A stretch of DNA of 64,000 nucleotides from Mucilaginibacter robiniae (GCF_012849215.1 NZ_CP051682.1:744001-808000), one strand, 5' to 3'; shown: positions 1-8,683, counted from the stretch's first letter. The notes: generated from the sequence alone by a model not told the origin. A program made the numbers and translations.

Positions 1-66
1 AACTCGTTTTAAATATGTCATTACCATGAATGTTAATCACCCATGGCTATCAACATGTTAAACATA

Positions 67-489
67 TTATCCGCCGTAGGTTACATTCAAAGTAAATGGA
101 ACGCTTAGGGCTTTGCTGATGATACAGTTCTTTTTAGCATCTTCAGCAACGGCTTTAAACTGATCTTCTGATACACCTTCAATCTGGCTGGCTTTTAGTT
201 CCAGATGGATGCCGGTAATGCTCAAAGCAGCCATGTCCAAATCCAGAATGGCTTCGGTAGTTAAATCGCCTGGGGTAAAGCCTTGCTGGCTTAAAGCTGC
301 ACCTACTGCCATGGTAAAACAACCAGCATGAGCCGCAGCAATTAATTCTTCAGGATTGGTACCTACGCCTTGCTCAAAACGGGTTTTGAAAGAATACTGA
401 GTTTTGTTAAGTGTAGTGCTTTGTGTAGTTAGTTCCCCGCGGCCATCTTTTAAAGTGCCATTCCAGTGGGCGTTTGCTGTACGTTTCAT
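67..489 (-). CDS. OsmC/Ohr-family peroxiredoxin
   Basis: A 140-residue protein with the full length of the OsmC subfamily, which reduces organic hydroperoxides in the cytoplasm using a pair of redox cysteines. Both cysteines are visible: Cys57 in HAGCFTMA on the central helix and Cys122 in KKNCIISKAL. The N-terminal part, with NPEELIAAAHAGC, is the typical OsmC core. It lies 45 bases downstream of the flavin oxidoreductase gene on the same strand, so the two are probably co-transcribed as a small oxidative or electrophile stress unit. Its substrate (peroxide or another thiol-reactive compound) is inferred from the family only. Confidence 0.93.
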   Translation of the reverse strand: MKRTANAHWNGTLKDGRGELTTQSTTLNKTQYSFKTRFEQGVGTNPEELIAAAHAGCFTMAVGAALSQQGFTPGDLTTEAILDLDMAALSITGIHLELKASQIEGVSEDQFKAVAEDAKKNCIISKALSVPFTLNVTYGG

Positions 490-534
490 GGTTTATTTAT
501 GTTAGTATTTATGGTTTACAAATTTCTTGCACAA

Positions 535-1608
535 TTAATGCCATTTCGCACGTTCATATTGCACGGGCCAATCTACCTCCTGCCCCAGTTCATGCGCAGC
601 ACGCAACGGGAAATGCGGATCGCGCAAAAACTCACGGGCAATAATTACCAAATCTGCCTGTCCGCTTTGTATAATGGCATCTGCCTGGCGGGCTTCAGTA
701 ATCATACCTACAGCACCGGTCATTATACCAGTTTCTTTGCGTATTTGTTCCGCAAATTGTACCTGATAGCCGGGGCCAACCGGTATGTTAGCATGTGGCA
801 CGTTACCTCCGGTTGAACAATCTATCAAATCCACACCTTTATCCTTTAAAACAGCCGATAATTTTACCGATTCTTCAGGCGTCCATCCGCCTTCCGTCCA
901 ATCGGTGGCAGATATACGTACAAACAACGGGTACTCTTTCGGCCAAACCTGCTGTACGGTTTCCAGCACTTCCAGTAACAACCGGATACGGTTCTCAAAC
1001 GAACCACCATACTCATCTGTACGCTGGTTGCTCATGAGCGATAAAAACTGGTGAAACAGATAGCCATGAGCCGCATGCAGTTCTGCTACCTTGAAACCCG
1101 CTTGTACCGACCGAATGGTAGCCGCTTTAAAATCATCCTTTATCTTTTCAATGCCGGCTTTATCTAAAGCCACCGGTGCTTCCTCACCTCCGGTAAAAGG
1201 AATAGCACTGGGTGCTACGGTAATCCAGCCATTCTCATCGTTGGATGGTATTTGCTTACCGCGTTCGTTCCAGGGTTGTGCATGGCTGGCTTTGCGGCCG
1301 GCATGAGCCAGCTGTATGCCGGCTACAGCTCCCTGTCCTTCTATAAAATCAACTATTTGCTTTAACTTTTCAATTTGTTCATTTTTCCAGATACCCAAAT
1401 CAGCAAAGGTAATACGACCTTCGGGTGATACGGCAGTAGCTTCGGTAATCAGCAAACCGGCACCGCCACGAGCCATGCTGCCCAAATGCACCAGATGCCA
1501 GTCGTTAGCAAAACCATCAGTGCTGGAATACTCGCACATGGGTGATACCACAATGCGATTTTTAAGTTCTATATTTTTGATTTTCAGAGGAGAAAACAGA
1601 TTACTCAT
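535..1608 (-). CDS. namA: Old yellow enzyme-type NADPH dehydrogenase (YqjM/NamA class)
   Basis: A 357-residue FMN-dependent ene-reductase of the YqjM class, which reduces activated C=C bonds of enones and similar electrophiles with NAD(P)H. Class markers are Cys25 in SPMCEYS, which tunes the flavin, the HAAHGYLFHQFLS segment holding the substrate-binding histidines, and the C-terminal AREFLRDPHFP. The TIM-barrel length fits the family. It is the first gene of a probable two-gene unit with the OsmC gene and is divergent from the dienelactone hydrolase gene. The physiological substrate cannot be read from the sequence; the symbol is given by class resemblance. Confidence 0.92.
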   Translation of the reverse strand: MSNLFSPLKIKNIELKNRIVVSPMCEYSSTDGFANDWHLVHLGSMARGGAGLLITEATAVSPEGRITFADLGIWKNEQIEKLKQIVDFIEGQGAVAGIQLAHAGRKASHAQPWNERGKQIPSNDENGWITVAPSAIPFTGGEEAPVALDKAGIEKIKDDFKAATIRSVQAGFKVAELHAAHGYLFHQFLSLMSNQRTDEYGGSFENRIRLLLEVLETVQQVWPKEYPLFVRISATDWTEGGWTPEESVKLSAVLKDKGVDLIDCSTGGNVPHANIPVGPGYQVQFAEQIRKETGIMTGAVGMITEARQADAIIQSGQADLVIIAREFLRDPHFPLRAAHELGQEVDWPVQYERAKWH

Positions 1609-1732
1609 AGTGCGTTTAAATGTATATGCGTAACCTTAAATCAGGATTGTGGTTTTGTTAAAAACATAATCTTGGCAATTAAATGATAATTTATCCCGAA
1701 CATTTAGCAGTGTTTCCAGTTCACCCATTATC

Positions 1733-2452
1733 ATGACATTCACCAAGAACATGAACAACGAAAACTACCTTGATTTGAACGTTGCCGATGGCAGCAATAT
1801 GGCAGCCTACGTAGCCAAACCTGAAAACCTGAGCACCGATACGCCTGCCATTATTGTATTACAAGAAGCTTTTGGCGTTAATCATCATATACGCAATGTT
1901 GCCGACCGCTTTGCCCGTGAAGGTTATTTGGTTATTGCGCCCGAACTTTTTCATCGTACAGCACCTAAAGGTTTTGAGGGCAGCTACACGGATTTTCCGG
2001 CAGTAATGCCCCACATGCAGGCTTTAACTATTGAAGGTTTAACTGCCGATTTGCAAGCAGCCTACCAATGGATTATGCAACAGCCGGTTAATCAGCAAGC
2101 GGTTTTTAGCATAGGTTATTGCCTGGGAGGCCGGGTGTCCTTTTTGGCCAATGCCGTGCTACCGGTTAAAGCAGCTGTATCCTATTACGGTGGCGGACTG
2201 GAAAAATTAACCGAACAAGCCACACAATTACATGGTAAGCACCTGTTTATATGGGGTGGATTGGATCAACACATTAAACCCGAAAACATTGCTACCATTA
2301 TTAAGGCGGTGGAAGATGCCGGTAAGGATTATGTAAATACAACCTTTTCTTACGCCGATCATGGCTTTAACTGCGATGAACGAGCCAGCTACAACGAAGC
2401 CGCTTCAAAAGAAGCCTGGACTTTAACGCTGGCTTTCCTGAAAAATAGTTAA
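1733..2452 (+). CDS. Dienelactone hydrolase family protein
   Basis: A 239-residue alpha/beta hydrolase of the dienelactone hydrolase family. The cysteine-type catalytic triad is visible: Cys130 in GYCLGGRVSF, Asp178 in GLDQH and His210 in YADHGFNCDERASYN. No signal peptide is present, so it is cytosolic. Translation may start at Met7 (1751, MNNENYLDL) rather than Met1. It probably opens lactone or ester rings, but no aromatic degradation genes are near, so a carboxymethylenebutenolidase role is not supported; the neighbouring ene-reductase suggests general electrophile handling. Confidence 0.92.
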   Translation: MTFTKNMNNENYLDLNVADGSNMAAYVAKPENLSTDTPAIIVLQEAFGVNHHIRNVADRFAREGYLVIAPELFHRTAPKGFEGSYTDFPAVMPHMQALTIEGLTADLQAAYQWIMQQPVNQQAVFSIGYCLGGRVSFLANAVLPVKAAVSYYGGGLEKLTEQATQLHGKHLFIWGGLDQHIKPENIATIIKAVEDAGKDYVNTTFSYADHGFNCDERASYNEAASKEAWTLTLAFLKNS

Positions 2453-2490
2453 CCGGCTGAACTGATTGCTCACTTTAAATTTTTGATACC

Positions 2491-3690
2491 CTGAGTACCT
2501 ACACCACATTAATTATTCTTAGCGGATTGGTGATATTTTCGTATTTGTTTGATTTAATTGCAGGCAAAACCAAGATACCATCCGTACTGCTACTGCTTTG
2601 CTTGGGCGTGGTAGTAAGGCAAATGGTTGATTATTTTGGCAGTAAAGTTTTCAACTTTTCGCCGTTGTTGCCCACGCTAGGCACGTTGGGCTTAATCCTG
2701 ATTGTATTTGAAGGTGCACTGGAACTAAAATACTCGCCGGCTAAAAACGCGGTTATCCGCAAGTCGTTTTTTTCGGCCTTTTTCATTCTCCTTTGCACTA
2801 CCTTAAGCATATCCTGGCTGTTGTATGAATTAAGCGGCAGCAGTTATTATCAGTGCTTTATCAATGCCATCCCTTTTTGTGTGGTCAGTTCAGCTATTGC
2901 CATACCATCAGCTGCCAGCATTAACCGGGAAAAGCGGGAATTCATTATTTATGAATCCTCGTTTTCTGATATACTGACAGTAATTCTGTTCAATTTCATT
3001 CTCAGTAATCCGCATATCAACGTAGGCTCATTTGCCAAGTTAGGAGCTGAATTGGGCGTCATCCTTACTTTTGCCATAGGGGCCTGCTTGTTTTTACTTT
3101 ACTTAATTGGCCGCATTACCCACCATGTTAAGTTTTTCTTAATTATAGCTTTACTGGTTTTCGTGTACGCGGTTGGGCAGCTATATCATTTATCGGCTCT
3201 GATTATTGTATTATCATTAGGGTTGTTTTTCAACAATGCCGATCAGATACGATTACCCTGGTTTCGTAAATACTTTTTATACCCTAAACTGGCTGTCGAT
3301 TTAAAACAGCTGCTGCAATTGTCGGCCGAAAGCGCTTTTCTAATGCGCACATTCTTCTTCGCTATTTTTGGCTTTACTATGGCTATCGAACAACTGGAGA
3401 AATGGTCGGTACTCATTATTGGTGGCTTGATTTTGCTGGTTATTTACCTGATCCGTTTCTTGTACATCAAGCTTGTATCTAAAACTGACCTGATGCCCGA
3501 ACTGGTTATTGTACCACGTGGCTTAATCAGCGTATTGCTATACTACAATCTCCCTCAAAACCTGCGTATACCAGGTGTGGAAACAGGCTTGCTCTTCTTG
3601 GTTATTCTGGGTACCAGTATTATCATGAGCTTGGGCTTATTTGTATCTAACCGCCGGGTAACCACCAGCCAGGAGTTTGGCGATTTGTAA
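2491..3690 (+). CDS. Cation:proton antiporter (CPA1/NhaP-like), non-ATG start
   Basis: An integral membrane protein of the monovalent cation:proton antiporter family with about 11-12 hydrophobic segments, ending at the membrane without a cytosolic TrkA domain. The reading frame is open from 2479, after a stop at 2476, and contains no ATG before the first membrane helix. TTG at 2527 would cut that helix. CTG at 2491 gives (M)STYTTLIILSGLVIFSYLFD, matching how these antiporters usually begin, so I place the start there (399 residues). ATT at 2479 is a less likely alternative. The IPSVLLLLCLG segment and a long hydrophobic pattern identify the family; Na+ versus K+ preference is not visible. It converges with the next gene with only two bases between stops. 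Confidence 0.85.
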   Translation: MSTYTTLIILSGLVIFSYLFDLIAGKTKIPSVLLLLCLGVVVRQMVDYFGSKVFNFSPLLPTLGTLGLILIVFEGALELKYSPAKNAVIRKSFFSAFFILLCTTLSISWLLYELSGSSYYQCFINAIPFCVVSSAIAIPSAASINREKREFIIYESSFSDILTVILFNFILSNPHINVGSFAKLGAELGVILTFAIGACLFLLYLIGRITHHVKFFLIIALLVFVYAVGQLYHLSALIIVLSLGLFFNNADQIRLPWFRKYFLYPKLAVDLKQLLQLSAESAFLMRTFFFAIFGFTMAIEQLEKWSVLIIGGLILLVIYLIRFLYIKLVSKTDLMPELVIVPRGLISVLLYYNLPQNLRIPGVETGLLFLVILGTSIIMSLGLFVSNRRVTTSQEFGDL

Positions 3691-3692
3691 TT

Positions 3693-4424
3693 CTAAAAAT
3701 AGCGTTCTAACTGTAAGCCGTAAGTTACCAGCAAGGTTTCGCTTTGCGTACGGGTTTCTTTATTATAGTTTAGAGCTCCATTAATAGACAGCCATTTGCG
3801 CAATTTCAGCCCTACACTAAAATTAGAACGAATAATATAATCATTCCCCTTTTTGAGCGAGTTTTGCAGGAAGTTGCCACTATCCAGCGTAATGATATTA
3901 TTGATTAAAAAGTGGAACTGTAACCGCAACGAGTTTCTGTAGGTGTGGTAAGTACTGCGAGTAGTATCATTTTGTTGTATATCACTTAAATCGTACAAAA
4001 TACCATCGCTAATGTTCAGGTATCCATTAGGCTTATCCAGAATACTATAGGCAATACCGCCACCAGCCAGTAACTGGTTATAAATTTTGAGCGAATAGCT
4101 GGTATTATAGTTGGCCAATCCCCAGTAATAAGCATGTGGTATAGCTTTGTACAAATTCACATCCAACACCGTCGAAAAATCATTGTTTGATAATGCACTA
4201 TTGGCTTTGCCATATACCCAATTGGTGCTATAATTTAAGGCCACATCTTTTCTTTTCACATCAAACTTAAAAACGTTGTTCAGTAAGTATGAATTGGCAT
4301 CACGTGCGCGGTTGATGGTGCCGCTGGGATTCAAAAGTAAATGATAATGAGTAGTATCATTAAATTGGGCCAAAGCAGCTTTGGCAAAAAACAAGAAAAT
4401 AAAAACAGTAAAATATTTATACAT
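3693..4424 (-). CDS. DUF481-like outer membrane beta-barrel protein
   Basis: The most sensible start is the ATG at 4424, which gives a clean Sec signal peptide (MYKYFTVFIFLFFAKAALAQ) and a 243-residue precursor; an upstream ATG at 4463 would add 13 residues before it. The mature part is made of alternating hydrophobic/polar strands with many Tyr and Asn residues and a C-terminal aromatic residue (QLERYF), typical of outer membrane barrels. The layout resembles DUF481 (YdiY-type) proteins. Function is unknown. It is convergent with the antiporter gene. Confidence 0.75.
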   Translation of the reverse strand: MYKYFTVFIFLFFAKAALAQFNDTTHYHLLLNPSGTINRARDANSYLLNNVFKFDVKRKDVALNYSTNWVYGKANSALSNNDFSTVLDVNLYKAIPHAYYWGLANYNTSYSLKIYNQLLAGGGIAYSILDKPNGYLNISDGILYDLSDIQQNDTTRSTYHTYRNSLRLQFHFLINNIITLDSGNFLQNSLKKGNDYIIRSNFSVGLKLRKWLSINGALNYNKETRTQSETLLVTYGLQLERYF

Positions 4425-4573
4425 GCAGCTGTTAACTAGGGTAACGTGAGGCAGATTGATCACCTATGTGTTTATTCAACAACCCGGCCTCATCTCGTTA
4501 TGTTTAAAATTAGTACATATTCAAACAACAGACTTAAGCCAGAGGTTAACCTTATAACACTAACACACCTAGT

Positions 4574-5248
4574 ATGTCGGCCAAGCCCCAGTTGTTAATT
4601 TTTGACGTTAATGAAACGCTACTGAATATGGAACCTGTAAAGGTAGCCATTACCAAAGCGCTTAAAAGTCCGTTTGCCTTTAAACAATGGTTTTCGTGGC
4701 TGTTACATTATTCGTTGGTAGATACCGTTACGCAAAGTTATCACACCTTTAGTGAAATTGGGCAGGCTACGTTAAAAATGACGGCAGCGAGCTTGAACAC
4801 CTCTATTGATGAAGAAGAAATAACCCATATTGTACAATTGATGCAGCAACTAGAGCCCTACCCTGAAGTGGTTAAAGCGTTAGATATACTGCAACAAGCC
4901 GGTTATCGTATGGCTACGCTTACCAACTCTACTGCGGAGGCCTTACAAAAGCAGCTGGCTTTTGCTGAAATAGCTTCCTACTTTGAGCGCAACTTAAGCA
5001 TTGACGGCCTCAACGTTTACAAACCGCACCCAGAAACTTACCAGGCTGCTTTAAAAGAGCTAAACACTGCACCAGCTGATAGTATGCTAATAGCCGCTCA
5101 CGGTTGGGATGTGGCAGGTGCTCTGCACGCCGGATTGCAGGCAGCCTTTGTAGAACGGGAAGGGCAAGCCTTATACCCGCTCTCTCCTCCCCCGCATTTA
5201 ATAGGGAAAGACTTACTAACTATTGCTCAAGATTTAGCCGAATTGTAA
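4574..5248 (+). CDS. Haloacid dehalogenase type II-like HAD hydrolase
   Basis: A 224-residue HAD-superfamily hydrolase resembling L-2-haloacid dehalogenases. The nucleophile Asp11 lies in LLIFDVNETLL, motif II in LATLTNST, motif III lysine in YKPHPETY and the motif IV acidic residue in AAHGWDVAGA, all in order. A helical cap follows the first motif. No signal peptide. The FDVNETL sequence is characteristic of the type II dehalogenase branch, but members of it also act on phosphorylated or unknown substrates, so dehalogenation is family-level inference. It is a single gene with its own upstream region. Confidence 0.88.
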   Translation: MSAKPQLLIFDVNETLLNMEPVKVAITKALKSPFAFKQWFSWLLHYSLVDTVTQSYHTFSEIGQATLKMTAASLNTSIDEEEITHIVQLMQQLEPYPEVVKALDILQQAGYRMATLTNSTAEALQKQLAFAEIASYFERNLSIDGLNVYKPHPETYQAALKELNTAPADSMLIAAHGWDVAGALHAGLQAAFVEREGQALYPLSPPPHLIGKDLLTIAQDLAEL

Positions 5249-5368
5249 CGATAGCCCTAGTTATTTACTTACAGCTTGTTTAAAGCATAATCTGTCGCCA
5301 GCTATCGGTTTCGGCATATAGTTAATAAAATTTGCAAACAGATAACAGGCATATCAAAGCCAAAGCTA

Positions 5369-6922
5369 CTATTCTAAGCGGTTTTTGCGCAGGTTTTTTT
5401 GGTACAATGGTGTCAAAGCAGGTTTAGGATGCGCAATCAAGAATATCCCTACTCCTTTTTCACGAGCAAGCGGGTTATCAATTATGCCTACCCGACGGTA
5501 ACTTTCTACCAACGAATTTAAATCGCTAATATCATTGTCATCACTCACGTAAATAATATAATCTGCCTTCAAGCTTTCGGGTGCCCATAATGCAAAGCTG
5601 CTGTTCATGCAAATTACATCAGGCAGATGGTATTGGTGACGGTATTGATGCAAGGCACCCGCCTCGCCATAAGTGTCAGCATAAACCAGCGTATGCCTTT
5701 GCTGCTCGGGTGTAAGGCTATGGTAAGTAGCCGATACTTTAGCAGCCATTTCATCCCACCCGTACATATCCGCATAATCTTGCGTAAGGGCGTGTGGCTT
5801 CTGGTCTTCCCAAGTAATGGTAAAATCCAGCAAAGGTAAGTGCTGATGATTATACCTGAATAAGCTTAAGGTCTGCCTGATTGGTAAAATTGGTAATACT
5901 AACGGCAACAGCAGTAAATTAGGTATTAAACATACTGCTGCCAACACAATACGCCAAGTGTAATTATGCACAAGCCATGCTATACCACACCCACCAGCAG
6001 CAAACAACATAGGATAGCCGGCTAACAGATAATAAGCTTTGCCATGCTTGAATAATAAAAAGGCAAATACCAGCAGGTACGCCAATCCAGCAAACTGATA
6101 TGGCCGAAGCTTTTTACTAAACAATAAAAAGCCTAAACCAATTATCCATACCAAGCCAAACAAGCCATGCAATAAGAGTTGCTGCAGAATAAAATCACTA
6201 GGTTTTACATAGTCCAGCTGATAGCGTTGGAGTTTATCCATGTGTGCAACCACCGGCCAATGGTGTTCATATTGCCAGATGATGTTCGGTAGAAAAATAA
6301 CAGAAGCTATTAAAATAGTAATGATTATTGGCTTTACGGTTAGCAGCTTCCGTTGTGGAGTAAGTACAAAACCTACTAATAAGGCACCAGCAAAAAAGGC
6401 CATGGTATATTTAGTAAGCAGTCCTATGCCTACAATCAAACCCAGCCCGTACAAATAATTTACCTGATTGGTATTTACATATTTTACTAACGCCCACGTA
6501 GCCAACAGCCACCATAACTGATCAAAAACTACGGGTTGAAATAAATAGCAGCTAGCCACCATACCCGGCGAAAACAACATGCATAAGCCCGCCAGCAAAA
6601 CAGCAAAGCGACCGCCACCTAATTCGATAGTCAGTAAGCCGGTAAACCATAGCATAAGCGCACTAGCAATAGCCGGAAACACCCGGGCAGCTACTAATGA
6701 ACTACCAAATACCGCTGTAGTTATTCGTGCCAGCCAACCCACTACAGGCGGCACTTCCATGTAGCCCCATCCTAAATGATCGCCCAAAGCCAAGTGTAAC
6801 AACTCATCCCGATGAAAGCCATAATGTGGAGCCGCCAGAAAATTCAAGAATAGCTTTAATGCTACTAATAGTAGTAATATAATCTTCGAATTGTAATATG
6901 CCTTTTGTGATGGGTTGTACAT
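5369..6922 (-). CDS. GT39/PMT-type membrane glycosyltransferase
   Basis: A 517-residue polytopic protein with an N-terminal lumen/periplasm-facing loop HRDELLHLALGDHLGWGYMEVPP, containing the Asp-Glu pair (about residues 39-40) typical of the protein-O-mannosyltransferase/ArnT superfamily, followed by about ten hydrophobic helices and a soluble C-terminal domain. Such enzymes move a sugar from a polyprenyl-phosphate donor to lipid, glycan or protein outside the cytoplasmic membrane. A second, longer relative lies at 15150-16865. Acceptor and sugar are not predictable here. It is divergent from the AraC/HMA regulator gene. Confidence 0.87.
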   Translation of the reverse strand: MYNPSQKAYYNSKIILLLLVALKLFLNFLAAPHYGFHRDELLHLALGDHLGWGYMEVPPVVGWLARITTAVFGSSLVAARVFPAIASALMLWFTGLLTIELGGGRFAVLLAGLCMLFSPGMVASCYLFQPVVFDQLWWLLATWALVKYVNTNQVNYLYGLGLIVGIGLLTKYTMAFFAGALLVGFVLTPQRKLLTVKPIIITILIASVIFLPNIIWQYEHHWPVVAHMDKLQRYQLDYVKPSDFILQQLLLHGLFGLVWIIGLGFLLFSKKLRPYQFAGLAYLLVFAFLLFKHGKAYYLLAGYPMLFAAGGCGIAWLVHNYTWRIVLAAVCLIPNLLLLPLVLPILPIRQTLSLFRYNHQHLPLLDFTITWEDQKPHALTQDYADMYGWDEMAAKVSATYHSLTPEQQRHTLVYADTYGEAGALHQYRHQYHLPDVICMNSSFALWAPESLKADYIIYVSDDNDISDLNSLVESYRRVGIIDNPLAREKGVGIFLIAHPKPALTPLYQKNLRKNRLE

Positions 6923-6983
6923 GGTCGATTTTCGATAAATTTACACATCAGATTAGGATTACGACCTGGCTGTTACAGGAGTT

Positions 6984-7544
6984 ATGAAAATTTATATCAA
7001 GAATATGGTGTGCCATCGTTGCAAGTTGGCTGTAGAGGCTGAATTGCAGCAAAGTGGCTACCATCCTACCCAAGTTGAATTAGGTGAAGCTACAATTACG
7101 GAAGATTTATCGACCGAACAGTTAGCCACGTTGGATACCCGGCTGAAACGCATGGGTTTTGAATTGATTGATGACCGGAAGAGCCGTCTGGTAGAAAAAA
7201 TCAAGAACCTGATTGTTCAATTAGTTCATCATCAGACGGAGCCCTTAACTATCAATTTATCCAGCTACCTGGCCGATCAGCTACACTATGAGTATAATTA
7301 TTTAAGTAACTTGTTTTCGGATACGGAAGGTATAACCATCGAAAAGTACTACATCAGCCAGAAAATGGAAAAGGTGAAAGAACTACTGATTTATAATGAA
7401 CTTACGCTGAGTGAGATTGCTTACCAGATGGGGTATAGCAGTGTGGCTTACCTCTCCAGCCAGTTTAAAAAAGAAACCGGCCTTACGCCCAGCCACTTTA
7501 AAGCCATTAAGGAGAACAAGCGCCGTAATATTGAAGAACTGTAA
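6984..7544 (+). CDS. AraC-type regulator with N-terminal heavy-metal-associated-like domain
   Basis: A 186-residue protein with two parts. Residues 1-65 look like a degenerate heavy-metal-associated (HMA) ferredoxin fold: it begins MKIYIKNMVCHRCK, where Cys10 and Cys13 form a CxxC at the usual metal-binding loop. Residues about 85-180 form an AraC-type DNA-binding domain, with the second helix-turn-helix clearly visible in LTLSEIAYQMGYSSVAYLSS followed by TGLTPSHFK. It is short for an AraC protein because the large sugar-binding domain is replaced. It lies 82 bases upstream of a gene for an HMA-domain membrane protein on the same strand, which suggests it senses Cu(I) or another soft metal and controls that gene; this is inference. 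Confidence 0.85.
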   Translation: MKIYIKNMVCHRCKLAVEAELQQSGYHPTQVELGEATITEDLSTEQLATLDTRLKRMGFELIDDRKSRLVEKIKNLIVQLVHHQTEPLTINLSSYLADQLHYEYNYLSNLFSDTEGITIEKYYISQKMEKVKELLIYNELTLSEIAYQMGYSSVAYLSSQFKKETGLTPSHFKAIKENKRRNIEEL

Positions 7545-7595
7545 ATTTTATAAACCAAACCCTGAATAGTATAAAGCTCGCCACCCAGTATGGCG

Positions 7596-7603
7596 TACCT
7601 TTG
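7596..7603 (+). promoter_or_regulatory. Bacteroidota -7 element for the HMA membrane gene
   Basis: TACCTTTG matches the TAnnTTTG consensus of the primary sigma factor in Bacteroidota and lies 23 bases before the ATG at 7627. No good TTG -33 box sits at the expected distance, so the promoter may need an activator, for example the AraC-type protein just upstream. Confidence 0.45.
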
Positions 7604-7626
7604 TGTTGTAATTAAGTATTAATACT

Positions 7627-8361
7627 ATGACACATACCTATTCTGTAACCGGCATGACCTGTGCCGGCTGCCAATATAAAGTAGAACATTTGCTATCGCA
7701 GATACCCCATGTACAGCACGCTGCTGTTAATTTGGACAAGGGTGAAGTAGCCGTAGAAATGGCGCAGCATGTTCCAACCCCCACGCTGCAAAGCGCCTTG
7801 AAAGATTATCCGAAATATCAGCTTACCGATACGCCGCCAATAGCCAGTCCTATTAGTGGTGATGATGCTGCGCCTAAATCATGGTTTGAAACTTATAAGC
7901 CTATCGTGCTGATTTTTGCCTATGTGTTTACGGCATCTATCATTGCAGGCAGTACTACACTAGGTTTTGATGATGTATTGGCTATGCGGGTGTTTATGGC
8001 CGGCTTTTTCCTAGTGTTTTCGTTTTTCAAGATGTTGAACCTGGATGGCTTTGCCGATAGCTATGCGATGTATGATGTAATTGCCCGCCGCTTCAAAAGT
8101 TGGGGTTACATCTATGCGTTGCTGGAATTAGCCTTAGGCTTGGCTTATGCTACCGATTTTAGTCCGGTACTGACTAACACTGTTACTTTGGTAGTAATGA
8201 CCGTAAGTATTATTGGCGTACTGCAAACCGTATTGAACAAAAAAGTTATACGTTGTGCCTGTTTAGGTGCGGTATTTAACCTACCCATGAGCACGGTAAC
8301 TATTGTTGAGGATGGCCTAATGATAGTAATGAGTGCCGCCATGCTGGTGACTTTACTATAG
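7627..8361 (+). CDS. HMA-domain membrane protein (MauE/MerT-like)
   Basis: A 244-residue protein. Residues 1-65 are a canonical HMA domain with the metal loop MTCAGCQ (Cys12, Cys15). After a linker come about four hydrophobic segments from residue 90 onward, and near the end lies a second cysteine pair in RCACLGAVFNLPMS, a layout seen in MauE/DoxX-like and mercury/copper transport-related proteins of Bacteroidota. It probably handles copper or a related soft metal at the inner membrane. With the adjacent HMA-AraC regulator gene it forms a compact metal-response locus. Transport direction and metal are not shown by the sequence. Confidence 0.85.
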   Translation: MTHTYSVTGMTCAGCQYKVEHLLSQIPHVQHAAVNLDKGEVAVEMAQHVPTPTLQSALKDYPKYQLTDTPPIASPISGDDAAPKSWFETYKPIVLIFAYVFTASIIAGSTTLGFDDVLAMRVFMAGFFLVFSFFKMLNLDGFADSYAMYDVIARRFKSWGYIYALLELALGLAYATDFSPVLTNTVTLVVMTVSIIGVLQTVLNKKVIRCACLGAVFNLPMSTVTIVEDGLMIVMSAAMLVTLL

Positions 8362-8384
8362 AGTTGTATTTTACTGACAGGTTC

Positions 8385-8441
8385 TTGTCAGTGTTACAGG
8401 TGTTACATGTTTCAGTGTGTAACACCCTGTAACACTGACAA
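8385..8441. repeat. Long inverted repeat after the HMA membrane gene
   Basis: Arms 8385-8407 and 8418-8441 are complementary apart from one extra base in the right arm; the core is TTGTCAGTGTTACAG paired with CTGTAACACTGACAA. Within each arm GTGTTACA occurs twice. There is no T-run after it, so it is not an ordinary terminator. Confidence 0.85.
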
Positions 8442-8452
8442 ACCATTGGCAG

Positions 8453-8527
8453 TGGTGGCACTGTTTTGTCAGTGTTCGTTTTTTTGTAATGTGAACACCC
8501 GTGAACACCGGTAAAACAGTGTCACCA
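8453..8527. repeat. Second inverted repeat with tandem 10-mer in loop
   Basis: TGGTGGCACTGTTTT (8453-8467) pairs with AAAACAGTGTCACCA (8513-8527) at 14 of 15 positions. The loop contains GTGAACACCC directly followed by GTGAACACCG (8491-8510). TGTCAGTGTT, also present in the previous repeat, recurs in the loop. Confidence 0.8.
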
Positions 8528-8533
8528 AAAGTG

Positions 8534-8572
8534 AAAAGGTTTATGCTTTATTTTAAGGCATAAACCTTTTTT
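8534..8572 (+). terminator. Rho-independent terminator
   Basis: AAAAGGTTTATGC (8534-8546) and GCATAAACCTTTT (8558-8570) form a perfect 13-bp stem with an 11-base A/T-rich loop and a T-run immediately after. It is the most likely end of the HMA membrane gene transcript, 170 bases downstream of its stop. Confidence 0.85.
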
Positions 8573-8605
8573 TGCTATGTGTAATTCTTTAATCAACCTA
8601 CTGCT

Positions 8606-8680
8606 CTTCGTAATTTCCAAACTACGAAGGTCTATGCCTGCAAACTCTAGTCTGCCGAACGCATTAGCGTTCTCCGGTAG
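8606..8680. repeat. Two small perfect hairpins
   Basis: CTTCGTA (8606-8612) pairs with TACGAAG (8623-8629); GAACGC (8657-8662) pairs with GCGTTC (8667-8672) and the stem extends imperfectly to 8652-8680. They immediately precede a copy of the dispersed repeat and may be part of the same element. Confidence 0.6.
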
Positions 8681-8683
8681 TCA

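Noticed and set aside
1..66. Possible gene end at the left edge
   Set aside because: Only 66 bases remain outside the OsmC gene, with no feature that can be supported.
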